In this document: in pieces, positions 27,945-36,493 of the stretch
Numbering within the stretch: the first letter of the stretch is position 1
Layout: the number at the start of each line of letters is the position of its first letter
Assembly (NCBI RefSeq): GCF_020176955.2
Contig: NZ_JAIUCZ020000006.1
Location: 248,001 to 312,000, forward strand
DNA from: Nocardia sp. alder85J
Lineage (GTDB): Bacteria; Actinomycetota; Actinomycetes; Mycobacteriales; Mycobacteriaceae
DNA: 64,000 bases
Direction: 5' to 3'
Notes under the pieces: model-generated
What the model saw: the letters and a program-made list of their open reading frames with translations, nothing else
Told to the model about the DNA's origin: nothing
Databases searched by the model: none
Made by a program: the position numbers and the translations under genes

Positions 27945-28715
27945 TCACTCGCTGAATGCGATGTTGCTCAATAGTTCCAGATCCTCCACCCGGATGGTGC
28001 GGTAACCGGTGGATATGACACCCGATTCACGCAACCGCCGCAGCGCCTTGTGCACCGACGGCTCCGCGGCGCCGGACAGTGTGGCGAGTTCGGGTTGCGT
28101 GATGGGCCAGCGTATTACGGCTCCCTCGCCGGCCGGTTCGCCGTAGGTCATCGCGATCTGGTGCAGCACCCGGGCCAGCCGGGTGGGAACGTCGCAGCCG
28201 GTGAAATCTATGCGGCGTTCGTTGGCAACGCGTAGTTTCGCCACGATCGATTCGTTGACCGCCAGCGCGATCTGCGAATTGCGTTGCAAACATGCCAGGA
28301 ATTCGGCCCGGGTGATCAGCCGCGCGACGACCGGGCCGCAGGTGACCACCGTGGCCGATCGGGGTTGTTCATCGATCGCGGCGAATTCGCCCACCAGATC
28401 ACCGCCCATCCGCACGGCCAGCAGGACATCACGGCCGTCGCGGGCACGGCCGGTCGCCTTGACCACCCCGTCCAGCAGCACGAAGACGAAGGTGGTGTCC
28501 TCCTGTTCGCGGATGAGGGTGCGCTCACCGGGATATCGCGCCCGGACCCCCAGGGTGAGCAGTTGCTCCCGCGCGGACTTCGTCAGGCCGCCGAGCAAGC
28601 TCGAAGCGGGCCATTCCCAGGTTTCTCTCGGCTGTCGCTCAGCCGAGTCCGGCTCGTTTCGCCCAGCCGAGTCCGGCTCATATTGCTCGGCCGTGTCCGG
28701 CTCGCCGCTGTCCAT
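27945..28715 (-). CDS. Crp/Fnr family regulator with repetitive N-terminal tail
   Basis: A 256-residue regulator. Residues ~45-160 are a cyclic-nucleotide-binding fold (SLLGGLTKSAREQLLTLGVRARYPGERTLIREQEDTTFVFVLLDGVVKATGRARDGRDVLLAVRMGGDLVGEFAAIDEQPRSATVVT); the C-terminal Crp HTH spans ~190-245 (ITQPELATLSGAAEPSVHKALRRLRESGVI). The first ~30 residues hold three octapeptides of the type EPDSAERQ. The start is uncertain: ATG 28715 is taken, GTG 28751 and TTG 28763 are in frame. It is divergent from the cyclase-like gene 173 bases away, suggesting control of that cassette. Confidence 0.85.
   Translation of the reverse strand: MDSGEPDTAEQYEPDSAGRNEPDSAERQPRETWEWPASSLLGGLTKSAREQLLTLGVRARYPGERTLIREQEDTTFVFVLLDGVVKATGRARDGRDVLLAVRMGGDLVGEFAAIDEQPRSATVVTCGPVVARLITRAEFLACLQRNSQIALAVNESIVAKLRVANERRIDFTGCDVPTRLARVLHQIAMTYGEPAGEGAVIRWPITQPELATLSGAAEPSVHKALRRLRESGVISTGYRTIRVEDLELLSNIAFSE
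28641..28703. repeat. 24-bp period repeat inside the Crp-like gene
   Basis: Core AGCCGAGTCCGGCTC at 28641 and 28665 and a variant at 28689, exactly 24 bases apart; encodes the three acidic octapeptides at the N-terminus of the Crp-like protein. Confidence 0.8.
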
Positions 28716-28887
28716 GGCCCGAGTCTGCGCTTTCGCTCCGGCGAACGCCACGGCGAGCGACAATATCGTCCTGAATCCACTACTGCGACGGTATTTTCCG
28801 GAACCGGTGGATCCATAGTTGAGGACGGCGGCATCGAGGGGTTGCCGCCGTCAACGGCGAGAGCCGCCGAAAATCGGGAGAATTCGG

Positions 28888-29622
28888 ATGAATCGACAGC
28901 AGGAATATCGCGCGATGCTGGCAGTCGATATCGAGAGTTCCGGGGGGCGAGGTAACACAGCGCTGCTACGGATCCGCGAGGTGCTGTTCGGCATGGTTCG
29001 AGAGGCAATGGCGCACAGTGGAATCGACTGGGAATCGGGTCTGTGTGCCGATCTGGGCGACGGCATGCGGGTCATCGCGCCCGCGGGCGCCTCGAAATTC
29101 CGGATGATCCACCCGTCGGTGCGGCATCTCGCCGCCGCGCTCGAAGCGCACAACGAGTCGGCGGCGCCGGCGGAACGGATCCGGGTGCGGATGGCACTGC
29201 ACGCCGGGGACCTCTTCCTCGGCCCGGCGGACGAGGTGGCGGGGCAGCCGCTGGTGGTGCTCGCGCGGCTGCTCGACGCGACCCCGGTGCGAAAAGCGTT
29301 GGCGCAGGCCCCCGCAACGGTGACGGTGGCGGCGCTGCTGTCGCAGCACTTCTACGACGAGACCGTCGGGCACGGTTATCCCGGTATCGACCCCCGTACC
29401 TTCCACCGGGTCGCGGTGGCCGAGAAGGAGACCTCGGTGCACGCGTGGCTGCACCTGTCCGGCGCGGTGATCGTCCCGCTGCCGGACGCCACCGCCACAC
29501 CGGACACCTCGAACAGCCCACGGCCGCAACGCCCGTCGATGGTCAACAAGGCGTCCGGACAGGGCATCGTCTACGCCACCCAGAACGGCACGCAGCACAT
29601 CCACCACCGCAACGAGTCATGA
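28888..29622 (+). CDS. Class III nucleotidyl-cyclase-like protein with C-terminal signalling tail
   Basis: A 244-residue protein. The class III cyclase frame is visible: MLAVDIESSGGRGN (first metal Asp region, residues 9-22), CADLGDGMRVI (second metal Asp in GD), RIRVRMALHAGDLFLG, and PLVVLARLLDATPVR. Substrate-specifying Lys/Asp positions cannot be judged. After a Pro-rich linker, the last 25 residues contain SGQGIVYATQNGTQHIHH, matching the C-terminus of the 96-residue protein at 31805. ATG 28888 follows GGGAG. First gene of a four-gene unit; stop is 10 bases before the next gene. Confidence 0.8.
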   Translation: MNRQQEYRAMLAVDIESSGGRGNTALLRIREVLFGMVREAMAHSGIDWESGLCADLGDGMRVIAPAGASKFRMIHPSVRHLAAALEAHNESAAPAERIRVRMALHAGDLFLGPADEVAGQPLVVLARLLDATPVRKALAQAPATVTVAALLSQHFYDETVGHGYPGIDPRTFHRVAVAEKETSVHAWLHLSGAVIVPLPDATATPDTSNSPRPQRPSMVNKASGQGIVYATQNGTQHIHHRNES

Positions 29623-29632
29623 AAGACCAACC

Positions 29633-30007
29633 GTGGAAGCAGAATTGACCGCTCTGGCGGAAGCAGGGGCCGTCGCCCTGGTGACGGCGATGGGGACGGA
29701 GCTGTGGCCGCAGGTGCGCCCGAGCGTGGCCGAGCTGTTCCGGCACGGCAACCGGGATCGCGCGACGGCGATCGAGGCCCACCTCGACGACACTGCCGCC
29801 CGGGTCCGCGGCGCCGCCGACCCCGACGACGCGCGGCGGGAACTGGTCGGTTTCTGGATCCTGGAGCTGGCCGAACGCCTGCGCCGGGACCCGGCCGCCC
29901 CGGACGTGCTCGTGCACCTGGTGCGCTGTGTCGGCAGCGCGCTACCCGACGAGCCCGGCGGCGATCCGCGCCGGCCCGCGCGACAGCGGAACGAGACGAC
30001 CGCATGA
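29633..30007 (+). CDS. Small helical protein, effector-associated-domain-like
   Basis: A 124-residue all-helical protein, GTG start: LTALAEAGAVALVTAMGTELWPQVRPSVAELFRHGNRDRATAIEAHLDDTAARVRG…LVGFWILELAERLRRDPAAPDVLVHLVRC. This is the layout of abundant small actinobacterial proteins that often end in a glycine/tyrosine-rich tail like the one found here on the cyclase-like gene and the 96-residue protein; this copy lacks that tail. Its stop overlaps an ATG (ATGA at 30004) that opens the next frame. Probable coupling module within the cassette. Confidence 0.7.
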   Translation: MEAELTALAEAGAVALVTAMGTELWPQVRPSVAELFRHGNRDRATAIEAHLDDTAARVRGAADPDDARRELVGFWILELAERLRRDPAAPDVLVHLVRCVGSALPDEPGGDPRRPARQRNETTA

Positions 30008-30030
30008 ATCCGAATCAGGGGGTGAACGAC

Positions 30031-31770
30031 ATGTCATGGAATTCGCAGCACACCAACGGAACTCATCCCGTCGCGGTGGTATCGCGGGGACCCGATCTGC
30101 GCGGCTCGATCGAGGAACTCGCCGGACCGCAGGCGGGCGACGCGACCCGGCATCTGTGCGCGGCGGCGATCCGGGACCGGCAGTTCCGGGCCGAGGTCAT
30201 TCGCGAGCTGGTGGAGAACCAGCATCGGGTGCCCGCGCCCAACCTGGGTGTCGACGGCGCCCGCGTCCTGCAGGAGTGCCTGACGGTGCGCCGCGGGGCA
30301 CTGCTGGCCGGTGGGGCCAACATCGGAATCGCCGTGCTGGGGTTGGCGATCGCCGGTCCGGCGATGATCCTCGTGGCGCTGCTGCTCTATCAGGTGCGAG
30401 TGTTCGTCGGACTGATCGGCTCCCTGGTGGGTGCCGTCGGACAGCGGTTCGGCTGGTTCACCCGGACCACGGCCCGGCGTCGCTCGCGCTGGATTCTGTG
30501 GCTGGTGCTGTATTTCTTCAGCACCCTCGTGACCGCATTGACCACCGCCACACTGACTCTCGACAGTTCTCCCGACAGTTCGCCGTTGAACTCCAAGGTG
30601 TTCATCGTGATTCCGCTGTGGATCATCGTCGGTGCGGCACACCGCTACTGGTACCGCGGGCGGGAGGCCGCCCTGTTCACCCCGGCGGGCGCGGCCGCGC
30701 ACCCCGAGGCGTTCCCGGGCCTGCGGAACGTGTTCGAGCGGCTGCGCGACCGGTCGTCCGAGGTGGACACCGTCTACGGCACGTTCAGCCCGTTCGCCGG
30801 TTCGGGGGTCGAGGTCTACGGTCACGACTGGTCCTACACGATCGAGTTGCGCCCCAACGCCGAACGACGCCGTCAGGGGCAGCGCGCCGAGGCGATGGAA
30901 TCCCCCGATCTGCATCACGCGATCGCCGGCGGACTGATCCGGCTGAGCGAGGGCTCGCTGTACCCCGGCGACGCGCTGCGCCGGATCGTCGTCGGTGACC
31001 GGCTGTTCCGGTCGGGCTGGCGCGCCGATCCCTGGCCCCAGTGGTTCGGCCGGCTCGCCGAGTGGGATCCGCACACCGGGCGACCGGTGCTGCGCCCGGA
31101 CTGGGCCGATCTGCTGGACCTGGCGGCACACGAGCGGCTGCGGCACTATCTCGAAGCGCGCGTGGAACTGTGGGGATATCAGGTGGTGTCCTCGGTATTC
31201 CTGCGGGTGCACGTCCAGGGCGACCTGCTGCAACTGGACGGCCTGGCCGCGGTGCTCCCGCCGATCGCGGAGGAATATCGCCGGATCGACGAACTGCCGA
31301 CTCCCGAGCCGGTACTGGATGCCCTGGCCGCCCTCGGCTGGGGCATCGTCCGGCTGCCCCTGGACCTGGTCGACGGCGTCGCGGAGTGCGTCCTCGGGCT
31401 GAGCTCCTGGGTGCGCACGAAATATCGGGAAGTGTGGTATCGCAGCATGATCGCCGCGGGCCGCGTCGTCGACCATTCGCCCCGGGTCTGCCTGCGGGAA
31501 CTCGGTGCCGATCTGGAGTTCCAGCAGCGATTCCAGGAGGCGGATGTCGAACGCTTCTTCCAGAGTGTGCACCGGCGCGCCGTCACGGTCGTCCAGAAGG
31601 AACTCCGGGACCGCGGCTACGACACCGAGCAGTTCGACCGGATCGCGCAGTCGATCAACAACGGGATCCAGAACTTCAACTCCACCGTCAGCGGCCCGCA
31701 GGCGGCGGGCCAGAACGCCACCGCCGCACACCAGGTGCAGACGCCCCCGGCGCAGATCGGCCCCAGATAA
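30031..31770 (+). CDS. Membrane protein with C-terminal shared tail motif
   Basis: A 579-residue protein. Three hydrophobic stretches occur at about 90-135 (a long one that may make two helices), 152-178 and 191-207; the remaining ~370 residues are cytoplasmic and unrecognised (LHHAIAGGLIRLSEGSLYPGDALRRIVVGDRLF; WADLLDLAAHERLRHYLEARVELWGYQVVSSVFLRVHVQGDLLQLDGL). The last 37 residues contain GIQNFNS…SGPQAAG…NATAA, repeated in the N-terminal third of the next protein. ATG 30031 has AGGGGG upstream; ATG 30004 (overlapping the previous stop) is an alternative. Probable membrane effector of the cassette. Confidence 0.8.
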   Translation: MSWNSQHTNGTHPVAVVSRGPDLRGSIEELAGPQAGDATRHLCAAAIRDRQFRAEVIRELVENQHRVPAPNLGVDGARVLQECLTVRRGALLAGGANIGIAVLGLAIAGPAMILVALLLYQVRVFVGLIGSLVGAVGQRFGWFTRTTARRRSRWILWLVLYFFSTLVTALTTATLTLDSSPDSSPLNSKVFIVIPLWIIVGAAHRYWYRGREAALFTPAGAAAHPEAFPGLRNVFERLRDRSSEVDTVYGTFSPFAGSGVEVYGHDWSYTIELRPNAERRRQGQRAEAMESPDLHHAIAGGLIRLSEGSLYPGDALRRIVVGDRLFRSGWRADPWPQWFGRLAEWDPHTGRPVLRPDWADLLDLAAHERLRHYLEARVELWGYQVVSSVFLRVHVQGDLLQLDGLAAVLPPIAEEYRRIDELPTPEPVLDALAALGWGIVRLPLDLVDGVAECVLGLSSWVRTKYREVWYRSMIAAGRVVDHSPRVCLRELGADLEFQQRFQEADVERFFQSVHRRAVTVVQKELRDRGYDTEQFDRIAQSINNGIQNFNSTVSGPQAAGQNATAAHQVQTPPAQIGPR

Positions 31771-31804
31771 CCGAGCAGCCCATATCCGAAGGAGACGACC
31801 GGCC

Positions 31805-32095
31805 ATGTCGAACCCCACCCACCCGGAACCGAATTACGGGATCCAGAACTTCAATTCGCAGATCAGCGGCCCGCAAGCGGCCGGCCCGAACGCCACCGCG
31901 GCCTACTCGGTCGGCGACAACACCCAGCTGGGCGTCAACCAGATCGACAATCAGGACACTCCCGCCGGAAAGCGGCCGGAGGCAACCCCGGACGATACGG
32001 ACCCCGCCGGAAACTCCCAACTGAACCACGCCCGCGGACACGGCACGATCTACGCGGTCACCGACGGCGACATGCACATCCGCTTCAAGGACTAG
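31805..32095 (+). CDS. 96-residue two-motif adaptor-like protein
   Basis: A small low-complexity protein rich in Asn, Gln, Gly and Asp. Residues 10-34 (NYGIQNFNSQISGPQAAG…NATAA) repeat the C-terminal tail of the preceding membrane protein; residues 76-96 (GHGTIYAVTDGDMHIRF) repeat the tail of the cyclase-like protein. Between lies a linker with DNTQLGVNQIDNQD. Carrying both motifs, it could bridge the two larger proteins by homotypic, perhaps amyloid-like, contacts. AAGGAGA precedes the ATG. It is followed by a hairpin that ends the operon. Confidence 0.8.
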   Translation: MSNPTHPEPNYGIQNFNSQISGPQAAGPNATAAYSVGDNTQLGVNQIDNQDTPAGKRPEATPDDTDPAGNSQLNHARGHGTIYAVTDGDMHIRFKD

Positions 32096-32118
32096 GCGGG
32101 CGAGCGACCGTCCCCGCG

Positions 32119-32147
32119 CCCCGGCCGCGGCGATCCGGCGGCCGGGG
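32119..32147. terminator. Bidirectional hairpin between convergent genes
   Basis: 10-bp stem CCCCGGCCGC / GCGGCCGGGG with a 9-nt loop, placed between the ends of the adaptor-like gene (32095) and the NTF2-like gene (32159). Confidence 0.65.
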
Positions 32148-32158
32148 TCCGCGCCGGC

Positions 32159-32620
32159 TTATCCGTTGACGCGGCGGAACGTCATGGCACTGTCGAATCG
32201 CGAGATGCGCCAGTGCCCGTCGTCGCCGCGGCGGACCGCCATGAACACGTCGGACAGCAGGGCCGGATCGGCGTGGTCCTGTTTGGCGGGCACGCCCGCG
32301 GTGGTGAAGTAGGCCAGGCCGAATTCGATCGTGGCCGTGTCCTCTCCGGTGAAGTCGACACGGAGGTTGTGCAGGGTGTGCCGGTGGAACGGCAGGCCCT
32401 CCTCGGTCGCCTCCAGCCGGGCGTGCCGGTCCTTGTAGAACTGCAACACCTCCGCCCGGCTGTTGCGGAGGCTGCCGCCGACGTTGTAGCCGACATCCTC
32501 GGTCACCAGCTCACCCATGCCGACGATGCCGTTGTTCACGTCGAGTTCGTGGGCCCACTCGTTGACGAGCTGCTGGATGGCGATGACCGAAACTGCCTGC
32601 TCCGGATCGAAGGTGACCAT
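32159..32620 (-). CDS. SnoaL/NTF2-like protein
   Basis: A 153-residue protein of the nuclear transport factor 2-like superfamily: AIQQLVNEWAHELDVNNGIVGMGELVTEDVGYNVGGSLRNSRAEVLQFYKDR, then FHRHTLHNLRVDFTGEDTATIEFGLAYFT and a final WRISRFDSAMTFRRV strand. These are small cone-shaped domains that act as hydratases, isomerases or binding proteins. ATG 32620 was chosen because the domain begins there. Upstream are two palindromes that could be operators. Confidence 0.8.
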   Translation of the reverse strand: MVTFDPEQAVSVIAIQQLVNEWAHELDVNNGIVGMGELVTEDVGYNVGGSLRNSRAEVLQFYKDRHARLEATEEGLPFHRHTLHNLRVDFTGEDTATIEFGLAYFTTAGVPAKQDHADPALLSDVFMAVRRGDDGHWRISRFDSAMTFRRVNG

Positions 32621-32705
32621 GTGAATCCTTCTGTGCGAATGTGCGATTTTCGTGGGTCCGGCCGGGCGGCCCGGATACGGCAGCGCCTGTCGTAGCACCT
32701 CCGCG

Positions 32706-32773
32706 CCAAGAATGTGATTCTTGGTGATGAGAATACAGCTCTCCGAACCGAATCACCATCCTATAGAGGATGG
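32706..32773. promoter_or_regulatory. Two palindromes between NTF2-like gene and APC permease gene
   Basis: CCAAGAAT-GTG-ATTCTTGG (32706-32724, perfect 8-bp arms) and CCATCC-TATAGA-GGATGG (32756-32773, perfect 6-bp arms). They sit in the divergent intergenic region 87-153 bases before the NTF2-like start and are candidate operators for an unlinked regulator. Confidence 0.5.
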
Positions 32774-32847
32774 CGAATCCCGGGCCCGGATCCGCGCGAT
32801 CCCGCACTGGTACGGCCGAATGGTGCGGTTCTTGTAGGCTACGGCGC

Positions 32848-34884
32848 GTGTCTCGTGTGACAGCAGCTGCCAAGCGCCTGCTGGTTGGTCGCCCGTTCCG
32901 TAGTGACCGGTTGTCCCATACCCTGTTGCCCAAGCGTCTCGCGCTGCCGATGTTCGCGTCCGACGCCCTGTCGAGTGTCGCGTACGCCCCGGCCGAGATC
33001 TTCACCGTGCTGTCGGTCGCCGGTCTGTCGGCGTTCGCCTACGCACCGTGGATCGCGATCCTGGTCTGCCTGGTGATGGTCGTGGTGGTGGCGTCCTATC
33101 GGCAGAACGTGCACGCCTACCCCAGCGGCGGTGGCGACTACGAGGTCGCCACGACGAACCTGGGCACCGACTTCGGGCTGGTGGTGGGCAGCGCCCTGCT
33201 GGTGGACTACATCCTGACCGTGGCGGTGTCCGCGGCGTCGGGGGTGGCGAACATCGGCTCGGCGATCACGGTCGTGGGTGAGCACCCGGTGTGGGCCGCG
33301 GTCGTCGTCGTACTCCTGGTGACCGGCGCGAACCTGCGTGGTATCCGGGAATCGGGTGCGGCCTTCGCGGTTCCGGTGTACGCGTTCATCATCGCGATGA
33401 TGGCGATGGTGGCGACCGGCCTGGTGCGCTGGCTGCTGGGCTCGCCGATGCGCGCCGAGAGCGCCGGGTTCGATCTGCACCCCGCCCATGCCGTGTCCGG
33501 TTTCGCGCTGATATTCCTGCTGGCCCGCGCCTTCTCGTCGGGGTCGGCGGCGCTGACCGGGGTCGAGGCCGTCTCCAACGGCGTGCCCGCGTTCCGCAAA
33601 CCCAAGTCACGCAACGCCGCCACCACACTCGCCCTGATGGGGGCGCTGGCGGTGACGATGATGGTCGGACTGGTCAGCCTGGCACTGATCACCCGGGCCA
33701 GGATCGCCGAGGATCCCGGCGAGCTGATCGGCGCACCGGCGGACTACCACCAGAAGACGCTGATAGCCCAGATCGCCCAGGCCGTGTTCTCCGGATTCCC
33801 GATCGCGTTCTACATCCTGTCGATCACGACCGGCATCATCCTGTTCCTCGCGTGCAACACCGCGTTCAGCGGATTCCCCGTCCTCGGATCCGTCCTGGCC
33901 CAGGACCGGTTCCTGCCCCGCCAGCTGCACACCCGCGGTGACCGGCTCGCGTTCTCCAACGGGATCGTGCTGCTGTCGATCATGGCGCTGGTGCTGCTGG
34001 TGACGTTCCGGGCCGACGTGACCGCGTTGATCCATCTGTACGTGGTCGGGGTGTTCGTCTCGTTCACCTGCTCGCAGGCCGGGATGATCCGGCACTGGAA
34101 TCGGCTGCTGCGCAGCGAGACCGAGCCGGCCGTGCGGCGGCGGATGCGCCGCAGCCAGACCATCAACGCCGTCGGCTTCACCTTCACCGGGGTCGTACTC
34201 CTGATCGTGCTGGTCACCAAGTTCCTGGCCGGAGCCTGGATCGCGGTCGCCGGGATGGCGGTTTTCTTCGTGCTGATGAGGGCCATCCGCCGCCACTACG
34301 ACCAGGTCGCTCGCGAAACCGAAGGTGGCGAGCAGGACATGCTGCTACCGGGCCGAGTCCACGCGATCGTGCTGGTGTCCCGGCTGCACCTGCCGACCAT
34401 GCGGGCACTGGCCTACGCCCGAGCCACCCGCGCCGACACCCTGGAAGCGGTCACGGTCAACGTCGACGGATCCGACACCCGCACGCTGGTTGAGCAGTGG
34501 GAGATCCGCGACCTCCCGGTACCGCTGAAGGTCCTCGAATCCCCCTACCGCGAAGTGACGCGCCCGATCCTGGACTACGTGCGCCGCCTGCGCGACAAAC
34601 GGCCCAACGACCTGATCGTCGTCTACATCCCCGAATACGTCCTGGGCCGTTGGTGGGAACAGTTGCTGCACAACCAGTCCGCACTGCGCATCAAGGCCCG
34701 GCTGCTGTTCACCCCCGGCGTCATGGTCACCTCGGTGCCCTGGCAGCTGGCCTCCTCCGGCCGGCAGGACCGCCGGGTCCGCGCCCGCGCGGACCGGGAA
34801 TTGCAGGCCCGGCCCCGGCATGTACCCCTGACCATCGCCACCATCGACATGAACGATGTGCGCGATACCCGCGACCCGATGTGA
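32848..34884 (+). CDS. APC family permease (Rv2690c-like)
   Basis: A 678-residue transporter with about 12 membrane helices in the first 470 residues. The APC signature FASDALSSVAYAPAEIFTVLSVAG is near residue 40; a YPSGGGDYEVATTNLG motif lies near 90. The C-terminal ~190 residues are soluble (HAIVLVSRLHLPTMRALAYARATRADTLEAVTVNVDGSDTRTLVEQW), a USP-like domain as in mycobacterial Rv2690c and KimA-type potassium/amino-acid permeases. A GTG start is used with little leader. Substrate unproven; K+ or amino acids are possible. Confidence 0.85.
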   Translation: MSRVTAAAKRLLVGRPFRSDRLSHTLLPKRLALPMFASDALSSVAYAPAEIFTVLSVAGLSAFAYAPWIAILVCLVMVVVVASYRQNVHAYPSGGGDYEVATTNLGTDFGLVVGSALLVDYILTVAVSAASGVANIGSAITVVGEHPVWAAVVVVLLVTGANLRGIRESGAAFAVPVYAFIIAMMAMVATGLVRWLLGSPMRAESAGFDLHPAHAVSGFALIFLLARAFSSGSAALTGVEAVSNGVPAFRKPKSRNAATTLALMGALAVTMMVGLVSLALITRARIAEDPGELIGAPADYHQKTLIAQIAQAVFSGFPIAFYILSITTGIILFLACNTAFSGFPVLGSVLAQDRFLPRQLHTRGDRLAFSNGIVLLSIMALVLLVTFRADVTALIHLYVVGVFVSFTCSQAGMIRHWNRLLRSETEPAVRRRMRRSQTINAVGFTFTGVVLLIVLVTKFLAGAWIAVAGMAVFFVLMRAIRRHYDQVARETEGGEQDMLLPGRVHAIVLVSRLHLPTMRALAYARATRADTLEAVTVNVDGSDTRTLVEQWEIRDLPVPLKVLESPYREVTRPILDYVRRLRDKRPNDLIVVYIPEYVLGRWWEQLLHNQSALRIKARLLFTPGVMVTSVPWQLASSGRQDRRVRARADRELQARPRHVPLTIATIDMNDVRDTRDPM

Positions 34885-34949
34885 GGCGGCAGATCCCGTT
34901 CCGGGGATGCGACGAGCCGGAGGCGGCCCCGGAAAGTAGGGGCTGTCCG

Positions 34950-35614
34950 GGCCACTCGCGAATGGATCCGCCGCGACGGCGAGATCTTCTACGCGCGCTA
35001 CCCCTCCCCGGAATTCCTGCCCCGACGCACGGTCGTGGTCCGTCCACCCGTGATCGCGGAGGAATACCGCACCACCCCCCGGCGACCACGTCACCCTGGT
35101 GAACCTGAACCCCGACAAGGGCGGCGAACTCTTCTGGCAGATCGCCGCCTGGACCCCGTCATGGAATTTCCTCGGCGTCCGCGGCGCCCACGGCCAGCAG
35201 ATCATGCCCGCACCCCGCCTCCCCAACTGCGAAGTGGCAGAGGGGGTCACCGGAAAACAAATGCGCACCCACGTCTACAGCCGCTCCCGCGTAATCCTCA
35301 TGCCGAGCCTGTACGAGTCCTGGGGCCGAGTAGCCATCGAGGCCTATGCCTCCGGCATCCCGGTCATCGCCCACCCCACCCCCGGCCTGGTCGAAGCCCT
35401 CGGCGAGGCAGGCATTTTCGCCTACCGCGACGACCTCAACGCCTGGACCCACGCCCTGATGTCGTTGCAGGACCCCAAGAATTGGGAAAAAGCCTCCCGC
35501 CGAGCGCGAGCCCGCTCCGACGAACTGAGCGCGAACGCCGACCTGGATCTGTGGTGCGCCGCCGTCGAGTCGCTACACGACGCGAATCGGCGGAAATCGG
35601 CGCGGAAAGAATGA
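34950..35614 (+). pseudogene. Glycosyltransferase family 4 fragment with frameshift
   Basis: The downstream part (35099-35614) encodes the C-terminal half of a GT4 enzyme: NPDKGGELFWQIA, SRVILMPSLYESWGRVAIEAYASGIPVIAHPTPGLVEALGEAG with the E-x7-E type motif. The preceding ~130 bases code, in another frame, for WIRRDGEIFYARYPSPEFLPRRTVVVRPPVIAEEY. The frames join if one C is removed from the six-C run at 35075-35080. The N-terminal half is missing and no start is seen. It is a truncated and frameshifted relic. Confidence 0.8.
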
Positions 35615-36461
35615 GCCGGGCCGGGCCGACGGCCTCCCGACGAGCGCCTCCACTGCCCGAATCGCGCGCTCGATCCGGCAAGCTGTGATCCCCGGCCGGC
35701 ACCGCGAGTATTCTGTTGCCGACAATGGGAACCGTTGAGAGGGGCGGCCGGCGAGGTAGGTCGATACTCGTCTCATGCCGTGCGATCTCGACACCACGAC
35801 CACCGGGCAACCGCGCACAGTCACGAGAGAAATCCTGCAACCGGACAACGAACGCATGGTCGAGCGCCGAACGCCGCCGCCGGTTGCCCGACCGTGAGGT
35901 TCTCTTGTTGCGGAATGTGGTCGAGGAGCTCGGGACGCGACTCGTGGCCGATACCAACAGAGCGGCAGCGGCCGCCTCGCGATTCGAAACCCGCACCGCA
36001 GTACATCTCGACGGAGTCGTGAGCCGATCATCGACCGGCGACGGTGACGGTGCGCGAATCCTCGAATCGAGCGCGGATGGTGATCGTGCGACCTTCGAAG
36101 GCATCGATTCCGAGACCGGCGCCACCCGCACGTTCGGAAGCGACGATGTGGTCGACGTGCCGTTGGTCGATCCGCAGGAGCGCACCATCGGCGTGAGCTT
36201 CCCATCGCGACCGGACGACGCCGAAGCGGCGAGCCGATGGGTCAGACAAGAACACAGAACCAGTGATTACGTGTATTGGGAGGCCGTCCCGCAGACGAAT
36301 CCCCTGACGGGAGAACACTACTGGGAATTCGAGCAGCCACACCCTGCGCCGTGGCATGCACAAAATGAGGATTCACATCCCACACCGTGGTACGAGGAAA
36401 ATTACGATGGAACAGCCCCGGTGCCGGTGACCAGTATCGCGCACGGCGACCCTGGATCAGT

Positions 36462-36478
36462 GAGCCATTCCGGGTAAG
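36462..36478. repeat. Left terminal inverted repeat of the IS
   Basis: GAGCCATTCCGGGTAAG, perfect inverted copy of 37466-37482. Confidence 0.9.
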
Positions 36479-36493
36479 CGGCGTGTCGGGCGC

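Noticed and set aside
28716..28887. Crp-type binding site between the Crp-like and cyclase-like genes
   Set aside because: No TGTGA-N6-TCACA-like sequence is present. The near-palindrome GACAATATCGTC at 28759-28770 is noted but too weak to call.
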